DNA of 9,327 nt, from positions 1 through 9,327 of the forward strand of contig CALCUH010000195.1 of assembly GCA_937907165.1 (NCBI GenBank), given 5' to 3'. A program made the position numbers and the translations under genes. Under the pieces are notes generated by a model. The model searched no databases, was not told where the DNA came from, and was given only the letters and a program-made list of their open reading frames with translations. This stretch comes from an uncultured Bacteroidales bacterium (GTDB lineage: Bacteria; Bacteroidota; Bacteroidia; Bacteroidales; Paludibacteraceae). Shown here piece after piece: positions 1 to 6,441 of the stretch; positions within the stretch are counted from its first letter, which is position 1; every line of letters begins with the position of its first letter.

Positions 1-3000
1 AACGAATTATTAAAACCCTTTTCCGACCATCTACAAATCAGAGAGGTGAAGGAATGGTGTTCAGGAAAAGGAAAGAACCTGACACTAAAAGGGCTGGAAG
101 GCTCTCTATGCGCCATCCTTTTCGCACAGATCGGGTTAGAGAAAAAGAAATCCCTATTCGTCACGATGAACGACGAAGAATCAGCTGCTTACCTTTATCA
201 CGACATCGTCCAAATCATTGGGGAGGAAGCCGTATTCTTTTACCCCTCCTCTTTCCGCAGAGCCAATAACGAACAACGAGACTCCGCCAACGAAGTGCTG
301 AGAACAGAAGCGCTCAACCAAATCAATTCGGGTTCACCTTTCCTCATGATATCTTTTCCAGAAGCGATCGCAGAAAAAGTCGTGGACAGCGCCGAACTAA
401 AAGGGAAAACACTAAACCTCAAGGTGGGCGAATCCATCGAAACCGATTTCCTAATCCAAGTGCTCTGCGAATATGGGTTCTCCCGTGTGGACTTCGTCTA
501 CGAACCTGGACAATTTTCCGTTCGAGGCAGCATTATCGACGTATTCTCCTACTCTTGCGAATATCCTTACCGTGTGGATTTTTTCGGAGAGGAAATAGAA
601 TCCATCCGAACGTTCGACATCGAGAACCAATTATCATTGGATAAGAAAGAATCTATCGCCATCGTCTCTAACATACATGAGAACAAAGAATCCGCAGTTC
701 CGCTATTCTCCCTATTAGGGGAAGATACGATTCTGTGTTTCAACGATTTCAAATACGCTTACGAACGTTTGTCCCAATATTACGAGGAGGGAAACGGGTT
801 ATCCGATCTTTTAACCGACAGTGCCTCTTTCCTTGCTGGTTCGCAAAATTTCAAAAGAATTGTTTTCGGGGGCCACGACGCTTGGCAAGAGTCTGACTTC
901 ATCCATTTCGACTCTTCCCCGCAACCCGTTTTCAACAAAAATTTCGACTTGGTGAGCAAGGATTTCAAAGCGAAAGAGAGTAACGGATACCAAGTATTCG
1001 TACTCAGCGACAACCTTCACCAGACGGACCGACTCGAAAATATTTTCAACGACAGAGGCGACGACGTGCACTTCTCGCCTGTCAGAAAGACGCTACACGC
1101 AGGATTCATCGACCACACACTACGTCTTTGTTGTTACACGGACCACCAAATCTTCGACCGTTACCATAAATATTCTTTACGTTCCGACAAGGCTCGGACC
1201 GGACAATTGTCCCTCACGTTGAAAGAACTTCAGGATTTCAAGCCAGGAGATTACGTGGTGCATATCGACCATGGAATCGGACGCTTCGCAGGACTCGTGC
1301 AAGTGAACGCAAACGGCAAAAAGCAAGAGGTCATCAAACTGCTTTACCAAAATGACGACATTTTGCTGGTGAGCATCCACTCTCTTCACAAGATTTCCAG
1401 ATATAAAAGCAAGGAAGGCGACGAACCCCGCATCAATAAATTGGGTACAGGAGCATGGCAGACCATCAAGGAGAAGACGAAGAAACATGTCAAAGACATC
1501 GCCCGAGACCTGATCGCTCTCTATGCAAAACGTAGAGAGGAAAAGGGATTTGCATTTTCACCGGACAGTTTCCTCCAATCTGAGTTAGAGGCTTCCTTCC
1601 TCTATGAGGACACGCCTGACCAAGTGAAGACAACAGCCGACGTGAAACGTGACATGGAGCGCGATATGCCGATGGACCGTCTTGTTTGCGGCGATGTCGG
1701 GTTCGGCAAAACAGAGATTGCGGTTCGTGCGGCGTTTAAAGCGACAACCGACAACAAGCAGGTGGCGATCCTTGTACCAACGACAGTACTCGCTTTGCAA
1801 CACTACAAGACCTTTTCGGAAAGGCTAAAGGACTTCCCTGTCAAAGTTGATTATTTGAACCGTTCAAGGAGTTTCAAAGACACAAAACGCATTTTGAAAG
1901 AATTGGCTGACGGAGAAATCAACATATTAATCGGGACGCAAAAAATCATTGGCAAAGAGGTAAAATTCAAAGACTTAGGATTACTAATCATTGACGAGGA
2001 ACAAAAATTCGGTGTTTCATCCAAAGAGAAAATTAAACAGATGAAAGTGAATGTGGACACACTTACGATGACCGCCACTCCGATTCCCCGCACGCTGCAA
2101 TTCTCCCTTATGGGCGCCCGTGACCTCTCCGTCATAAGCACTCCGCCTGCCAACCGCTACCCTATTCAAACCGAGCTGCACACCTTCAGCGAAAAAATAA
2201 TCCAAGAGGCCATTCGATACGAGATGGACCGAAACGGACAGGTTTTCTTCATCAATAACAGGGTCCAAAATCTTAACGAACTCGCAGGACTGATTAAAAG
2301 GTTGGTTCCGGAAGCACGTGTGGCGATAGGACACGGACAAATGAAGGGAGAAGACCTCGAAAAAATAATTTTGGATTTCCTTGATTACGAATACGATGTT
2401 CTGCTCGCCACCACTATCGTGGAATCGGGAATTGATATCTCCAATTGCAATACAATCATCATCAACGATGCGCAGAACTTCGGATTGAGCGACCTTCACC
2501 AACTGAGAGGACGTGTCGGCAGAAGCAACCGTAGAGCCTTCTGTTACCTTTTGGCGCCACCGCTTACCAATCTTACTACCGAAGCGAGAAGAAGGCTGCA
2601 AGCCATCGAAAGTTTTTCGGAATTGGGAAGCGGATTCAACATCGCCATGCAAGATTTAGACATTCGAGGCGCTGGAAACTTATTGGGTGCGGAACAGAGC
2701 GGATTCATCGCAGACCTAGGCTACGAAGCCTACCAAAAAGTATTGAACGAAGCGGTCACAGAGCTGAAAGCAAACGAATTCTCCGAATTGTATGCGGAGG
2801 AAGAAAAAGAAAGGAACAAAGAGCAACTCTTCGTGACTGATTGTCAAATCGAGACTGACATGGAGTTGACTTTACCTTCCGATTACGTGGAAAACGTATC
2901 GGAACGTATGTCCCTATACAGGGAACTGGACAATGTCAAAGACGAAAGGGAACTCACAGACTTTGCGGAACGCCTGAAAGACAGATTCGGAGCCTTGCCA

Positions 3001-3279
3001 AGCCAAACGGAAGATTTGCTACAACTCGTCAGACTGAGATGGATTGCGGTGAACCTCGGGTTCGAAAGGCTCACGCTAAAAATGAACCGCATGACAGGCT
3101 ACTTCATCCAAGCGGATGACTCACCGTATTACCAATCCGAAGCATTCGGAAGGATTCTCACTTATCTCCAGAATCACGCCGTTCGCTGCAAAATAAGGGA
3201 AACGGGAGGCAAACGATCCATTCAATTCCTCGACGTGGGGAATGTACAAGAAGCTTACAAAATTCTCAGCAACATATAG
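1..3279 (+). CDS. mfd: Transcription-repair coupling factor Mfd (5' end outside window)
   Basis: Mfd is a DNA translocase that pushes stalled RNA polymerase off DNA and recruits UvrA for nucleotide excision repair. A GTG occurs at 46, but the frame is open to position 1 and the residues before it (ELLKPFSDHL...) look like a normal Mfd N-terminus, so the true start is probably just left of the window. Counting from position 1, 1092 residues are visible. The UvrB-like module includes EPGQFSVRGSIIDVF near 168-182. The CarD-like RNA polymerase interaction domain begins near 414 (KPGDYVVHIDHGIGRF). The helicase core follows: Walker A GDVGFGKTE (Lys570), DEEQ at 665-668, TATPIPRTL at 691-699, VESGID at 807-812 and QLRGRVGR at 834-841. 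The C-terminal TRCF domain starts near 954. All key motifs are intact and there is no frameshift. The family is usually 1100-1200 residues, so little is missing. Identification is secure. Confidence 0.97.
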   Translation, partial: NELLKPFSDHLQIREVKEWCSGKGKNLTLKGLEGSLCAILFAQIGLEKKKSLFVTMNDEESAAYLYHDIVQIIGEEAVFFYPSSFRRANNEQRDSANEVLRTEALNQINSGSPFLMISFPEAIAEKVVDSAELKGKTLNLKVGESIETDFLIQVLCEYGFSRVDFVYEPGQFSVRGSIIDVFSYSCEYPYRVDFFGEEIESIRTFDIENQLSLDKKESIAIVSNIHENKESAVPLFSLLGEDTILCFNDFKYAYERLSQYYEEGNGLSDLLTDSASFLAGSQNFKRIVFGGHDAWQESDFIHFDSSPQPVFNKNFDLVSKDFKAKESNGYQVFVLSDNLHQTDRLENIFNDRGDDVHFSPVRKTLHAGFIDHTLRLCCYTDHQIFDRYHKYSLRSDKARTGQLSLTLKELQDFKPGDYVVHIDHGIGRFAGLVQVNANGKKQEVIKLLYQNDDILLVSIHSLHKISRYKSKEGDEPRINKLGTGAWQTIKEKTKKHVKDIARDLIALYAKRREEKGFAFSPDSFLQSELEASFLYEDTPDQVKTTADVKRDMERDMPMDRLVCGDVGFGKTEIAVRAAFKATTDNKQVAILVPTTVLALQHYKTFSERLKDFPVKVDYLNRSRSFKDTKRILKELADGEINILIGTQKIIGKEVKFKDLGLLIIDEEQKFGVSSKEKIKQMKVNVDTLTMTATPIPRTLQFSLMGARDLSVISTPPANRYPIQTELHTFSEKIIQEAIRYEMDRNGQVFFINNRVQNLNELAGLIKRLVPEARVAIGHGQMKGEDLEKIILDFLDYEYDVLLATTIVESGIDISNCNTIIINDAQNFGLSDLHQLRGRVGRSNRRAFCYLLAPPLTNLTTEARRRLQAIESFSELGSGFNIAMQDLDIRGAGNLLGAEQSGFIADLGYEAYQKVLNEAVTELKANEFSELYAEEEKERNKEQLFVTDCQIETDMELTLPSDYVENVSERMSLYRELDNVKDERELTDFAERLKDRFGALPSQTEDLLQLVRLRWIAVNLGFERLTLKMNRMTGYFIQADDSPYYQSEAFGRILTYLQNHAVRCKIRETGGKRSIQFLDVGNVQEAYKILSNI

Positions 3280-3400
3280 GCATCAAAATCAACGGCAATG
3301 ACCAGATGATGTCAGACCATTCATAATCAACTATTTACCATACGGTTTTGATTCTGCGTTACTATTGTCATCTTGAGGTCTTGCTATATTTGAAATGGAG

Positions 3401-3423
3401 AGGAATGGCATAGTGTCATTTTT
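3401..3423 (+). terminator. Weak candidate terminator downstream of mfd
   Basis: AATGGCA at 3404-3410 and TGTCATT at 3414-3420 can pair around a TAG loop, with one G-U pair. The T's at 3419-3423 are partly inside the stem, which G-U and A-U pairs could extend by three. It lies about 125 bases after the mfd stop. The stem is AT-rich and the T run is short, so mfd transcription may equally end by another mechanism or read on into nusB. Confidence 0.3.
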
Positions 3424-3444
3424 GAATAAAAACAAAGGTCTGGG

Positions 3445-3476
3445 TTCGGAAAGAAACGGATTTTTGATTAATTTTG
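3445..3476 (+). promoter_or_regulatory. Probable Bacteroidota-type promoter for the nusB-yajC-ybbR-coaE unit
   Basis: TAATTTTG at 3469-3476 fully matches the Bacteroidota -7 consensus TAnnTTTG. TTCG at 3445-3448 is one mismatch from the -33 consensus TTTG. The spacing between them is 20 bases, as expected for the primary sigma factor of this phylum. Transcription would start near 3483, giving a leader of about 20 bases before the nusB ATG. The position directly in front of a closely packed gene cluster supports the call; the imperfect -33 box lowers it. Confidence 0.6.
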
Positions 3477-3503
3477 CGCGAACAATTAATTTGACGGAGA
3501 AAA

Positions 3504-4487
3504 ATGATAAACAGATCTTTATTAAGGGTTAAAGTAATCCAGATTCTTTACTCATATTACAAAAACATAGAGAACGAAACGATAGAGTTAGAATCCGCGC
3601 AGGAAGAGTTAATCAGCAGTACGGACAAAACCTATGAACTATATCACTATTTTTTCCTTCTTATCATCAAGATAACAGATTTCGCAAAGCTATTAGAAAA
3701 GAAATCATACAAAAGCAACGATTACACCAAGCTCGCCAACAACCTTTTCGTTAAACAATTAAGGGAGAACACCCAACTCCTCAACTACTTCGAAGAGCAC
3801 GAGGTTGACTGGGCGGACAAAGATGAGAACGGAGACCTAATTTGGAACATCCAAAACGAGGAGCAACAGAACGATCTCATCAAAGAGTTGTTAGGAGAAA
3901 TCGTAGAATCTGAAGAGTTCAAAAAATATAACGAGACAACTGCCAACACCTATCTCGAAGACAAAGAGATATGGAGATCCATCCTTCGCAAGACCATTTC
4001 TGATTCGGAATCATTGGGAAGAGAATTGGAAGACATGTCCATCTACTGGAACGACGATGCGACAGACGTCATCAGCTTCGTCACTAAAACAATCCGTAAC
4101 TTCGACGAAGCGAAAGGCGCAGAGCAAGAACTGCTTCCTCAATTCAAAGACGAAGAAGATCTCGAATTCGCCATTAAATTACTGAAACAAACTATTTATG
4201 ACGAAGCCGATTATAGAAAGATGATTTCAGAGAAGACGAAGAACTGGGATGCGGAACGAATCGCCTTTTTGGATACAATCATCATGCAGACAGCCTTGGC
4301 GGAGATTTGCAACTTCCCTACAATTCCAGTAAGCGTCTCCATTAACGAATACATTGAAATCGCCAAGAATTACAGTACCGCCAAAAGCGGAAACTTCATC
4401 AACGGTATCTTGGACGCCATTGCCAAAGAATTAACCGAAAACAAGAAAATCAACAAAGTAGTCTATTCTAATACTTATAAAAAATAA
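3504..4487 (+). CDS. nusB: Transcription antitermination factor NusB, long Bacteroidota form
   Basis: NusB binds boxA RNA with NusE (ribosomal protein S10) and supports antitermination of rRNA operons. The first residues (RSLLRVKVIQILYSYY, 4-19) correspond to helix 1 of canonical NusB. The conserved C-terminal half lies at about 217-310, with LDTIIMQTALAEI (256-268), INEYIEIAKNY (280-290) and FINGILDAIA (298-307). Between these is a charged, Glu/Asp-rich stretch of roughly 170 residues that is absent from the 140-residue proteobacterial form. From family knowledge, NusB proteins of about 300 residues are normal in Bacteroidales; this one is 327. The start is fixed by an in-frame TGA at 3492-3494, and a GGAG at 3496-3499 may serve as a modest ribosome binding site. 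It appears to be the first gene of a four-gene unit, with yajC 20 bases downstream. The family call is firm; the role of the extra region is unknown. Confidence 0.93.
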   Translation: MINRSLLRVKVIQILYSYYKNIENETIELESAQEELISSTDKTYELYHYFFLLIIKITDFAKLLEKKSYKSNDYTKLANNLFVKQLRENTQLLNYFEEHEVDWADKDENGDLIWNIQNEEQQNDLIKELLGEIVESEEFKKYNETTANTYLEDKEIWRSILRKTISDSESLGRELEDMSIYWNDDATDVISFVTKTIRNFDEAKGAEQELLPQFKDEEDLEFAIKLLKQTIYDEADYRKMISEKTKNWDAERIAFLDTIIMQTALAEICNFPTIPVSVSINEYIEIAKNYSTAKSGNFINGILDAIAKELTENKKINKVVYSNTYKK

Positions 4488-4507
4488 CAATCTTAAAAGA
4501 GAGTAAT

Positions 4508-4819
4508 ATGTTGAACATTTTATTACAAGCGCAAGAGCCTGCAAACGGAGGATTCCAGTCAATCATTATGATGGTCGCTATCATCGCGATTTTTTACTTC
4601 TTTATGATTAGACCTCAAAAGAAAAGACAAAAAGAGATTAACGAATTCCGTGAAAAGCTTGCTGTAGGAGACTCGATTGTCACATCAGGTGGCATCCATG
4701 GGAAAATCAAGGAAATAAAAGACAATACTATCATCCTTGAAATCGCAAACAACGTCAACATCACAATCGACAAATCTTCGATTTATTCAACAGGTTCAGC
4801 TGAGGTAGGTGAAAAATAA
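4508..4819 (+). CDS. yajC: Sec translocon accessory subunit YajC
   Basis: YajC is a small inner-membrane protein that associates with the SecDF complex and the SecYEG translocon. The 103-residue product has a short N-terminal segment, one transmembrane helix at about 18-34 (ending in IFYFFMIRP), and the family hallmark RPQKKRQKEINEF immediately after it (35-47). A small cytoplasmic domain follows, containing GDSIVTSGGIHGKI (54-67). Length and motif order match the family. AGAGAG at 4498-4503 lies a few bases before the ATG and could act as a ribosome binding site. The gene begins 20 bases after nusB and ends 3 bases before the ybbR-like gene, so it is probably cotranscribed with both. In many bacteria yajC sits next to secD/secF or tgt; here those genes are not seen within the window. 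Confidence 0.94.
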   Translation: MLNILLQAQEPANGGFQSIIMMVAIIAIFYFFMIRPQKKRQKEINEFREKLAVGDSIVTSGGIHGKIKEIKDNTIILEIANNVNITIDKSSIYSTGSAEVGEK

Positions 4820-4822
4820 ACA

Positions 4823-5809
4823 ATGAAAGAAATTTTCACGGATATATTCAACAAGATTAAGAGGTTCCTGAACCACAGAGACCTCTTAATCTTTTTATTC
4901 TTTCTAATCATTTCAACAGCACTTTGGTCTCTACAAGCATTAAGGAAAAATTATGAGACGACTATTGAAATGCCTATTACCTATGTGAATTTGCCAAATG
5001 AATATGTAATCACAAATGAGTTGCCGGAATACTTGAAACTGTCATTGGAAGGACGAGGCAGCGAATTAGTTAGATACCGTTACGGAAGAGTGCTTGAGCC
5101 GCTTGAAATCGATATGGAAGAGGTAGTGAAAGGGCGAAAAGATGTTTCCTCCTACGCCTACATGGGCAGAATTCAAAAACAGATAAAATCAGGAACACTA
5201 ATCCGCCATATATCGCCCGATTCCATACATTATGTCATAGAAAGACAAAAGAAAAAGATCTTGCCGGTATTCCTCGACGCCAGGATAGACCTACAGCAAC
5301 AATACACTTTCAGCGATTCCACAAAGCTTACGCCGTCAAAAATAACAATTTACGGTCCTCAGAAAGAGTTGGACGAAATCGACTCAATATTCACAGAACA
5401 TCTCGATTTAGAGAACATCCAAGATACGGTTAACATAACGGCGAATTTAAAGGCACTAAAAAACATCCGTTATTCAGACTCAGCCGTAAATGTCAGCATA
5501 TTCACTGAAAAATTCACAGAAAGGACAATTCAAGTACCTATCACGCCACAAAACGTACCTGCCAATTGTATTCTCCGTATTTTCCCATCTTCTATGTCTC
5601 TGAATTACCAAGTGACGTTAAGCGACTACGAGAAAGTGGACGCTTCCGCCTTTTCTATAACAGTTGATTTCCATGACGCAAAAAAGAACGGTAAAGACAA
5701 ACTGAAAATTAAAATCCATAGAAAACCTAAAAAGGCTTTCAATATAAAACTCAAATCGGAATTTGTGGATTATATCATCGAAGAGAAAAACACACTAATC
5801 CAACAATGA
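4823..5809 (+). CDS. YbbR-repeat (CdaR-like) membrane-anchored protein
   Basis: The 328-residue product has a short basic cytoplasmic N-terminus, one strongly hydrophobic segment at about 21-38, and a long extracytoplasmic part, so it is predicted to be anchored in the inner membrane and face the periplasm. That part looks like tandem YbbR-type beta domains. They begin near 49 (MPITYVNLPNEYVI), near 147 (LPVFLDARIDLQQQYTF, with the typical ITIYGPQKELDEID at 174-187) and, more divergent, near 235 (TIQVPITPQNVP). In Firmicutes, YbbR/CdaR regulates the diadenylate cyclase CdaA and is encoded beside it. No cyclase is encoded next to this gene, so a c-di-AMP role is only a possibility. The spacer after yajC is 3 bases, and the stop overlaps the coaE start, implying translational coupling. 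The domain call is good; the function is unknown. Confidence 0.82.
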   Translation: MKEIFTDIFNKIKRFLNHRDLLIFLFFLIISTALWSLQALRKNYETTIEMPITYVNLPNEYVITNELPEYLKLSLEGRGSELVRYRYGRVLEPLEIDMEEVVKGRKDVSSYAYMGRIQKQIKSGTLIRHISPDSIHYVIERQKKKILPVFLDARIDLQQQYTFSDSTKLTPSKITIYGPQKELDEIDSIFTEHLDLENIQDTVNITANLKALKNIRYSDSAVNVSIFTEKFTERTIQVPITPQNVPANCILRIFPSSMSLNYQVTLSDYEKVDASAFSITVDFHDAKKNGKDKLKIKIHRKPKKAFNIKLKSEFVDYIIEEKNTLIQQ

Positions 5810-6378
5810 AAAAAATTGGTATAACTGGTGGTATCGGGAGCGGGAAATCCGTCATATCAAATATTTTCAGATGTTTGGGAATCCCAACATATGACGCCGA
5901 CATTGCATCAAAAGGACTAATTCAAACAAATATTAGGCTGCAAAATAGTCTCAAAAAACTATTAGGGGATGACATTTTCACCGGAGAAAGTTTGAACAAG
6001 GCAAAAATGGCTCAACTTATTTTCAACGACAAAGCATTACTTGCCCAAGTGAACACCCTCATCCACCCTGCAGTCATAAATGATTTTCTCTCGTGGTGTG
6101 AACACCAAAAAAGTGAAATTGTCGCATGTGAATCCGCATTATTGTTCGAATCCGGAATGAACAAATATGTGGACAAATCCATAACAATAACCGCACCGAT
6201 CGGAACAAGAATCGAACGTTGCATTAAGAGAGACCATGCGACTGAAGAACAAATAAAAGCAAGAATCGCCAATCAGATATCCGACGAAGACAGAATAAAG
6301 TTTTCAGACTACATAATCATAAATGATGGGAGAAATGCGATATTACCCCAACTTTGGAAGATATTAGAGCAATTGTAA
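5806..6378 (+). CDS. coaE: Dephospho-CoA kinase
   Basis: CoaE uses ATP to phosphorylate the 3'-hydroxyl of dephospho-CoA, the last step of coenzyme A synthesis, in the cytoplasm. The 190-residue protein has the family's usual length. It opens with the P-loop GITGGIGSGKS (5-15; Lys14, Ser15). It then shows YDAD (29-32, Asp32 in the position of the conserved catalytic acid), LIHPAV (85-90), ESALLFESGM (109-118), the LID-type segment RDHATEEQIKARIANQ (142-157) and the C-terminal DYIIINDG (168-175). The ATG overlaps the preceding TGA as ATGA, with no independent promoter visible, so its translation is probably coupled to the ybbR-like gene. It ends the + strand cluster and is followed within 18 bases by a strong terminator. 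No catalytic residue appears to be missing. Confidence 0.96.
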   Translation: MKKIGITGGIGSGKSVISNIFRCLGIPTYDADIASKGLIQTNIRLQNSLKKLLGDDIFTGESLNKAKMAQLIFNDKALLAQVNTLIHPAVINDFLSWCEHQKSEIVACESALLFESGMNKYVDKSITITAPIGTRIERCIKRDHATEEQIKARIANQISDEDRIKFSDYIIINDGRNAILPQLWKILEQL

Positions 6379-6395
6379 AGGAATGTAATATCAAC

Positions 6396-6427
6396 AAAAA
6401 AGGAACGTATAATACGTTCCTTTTTTT
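6396..6427. terminator. Bidirectional intrinsic terminator between coaE and lon
   Basis: GGAACGTAT at 6402-6410 and ATACGTTCC at 6412-6420 form a perfect inverted repeat; in RNA the innermost bases would open to make the loop. Six A's precede it (6396-6401) and seven T's follow it (6421-6427), so it reads as a hairpin plus U tract on both strands. It lies 18 bases after the coaE stop and 15 bases past the lon stop on the other strand, which fits shared use by convergent genes. Confidence 0.9.
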
Positions 6428-6441
6428 ATGTATAATAGAAT

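Noticed and set aside
46..48. GTG at 46 as the mfd start
   Set aside because: The frame continues open to position 1 and the upstream residues resemble the normal Mfd N-terminus. GTG is also a rare start in this group, so the gene is more likely cut by the window edge.
2017..2652. A 211-codon open frame on the - strand inside mfd
   Set aside because: It lies wholly opposite the conserved helicase motifs of mfd, and its translation shows no recognisable domain. It is best explained as a shadow of the mfd codon pattern.
3282..3351. ATCAAAA and TTTTGAT arms after the mfd stop as a terminator stem
   Set aside because: The 7-bp AT-rich arms are separated by more than 50 bases and no T run follows, so a functional hairpin is not supported.
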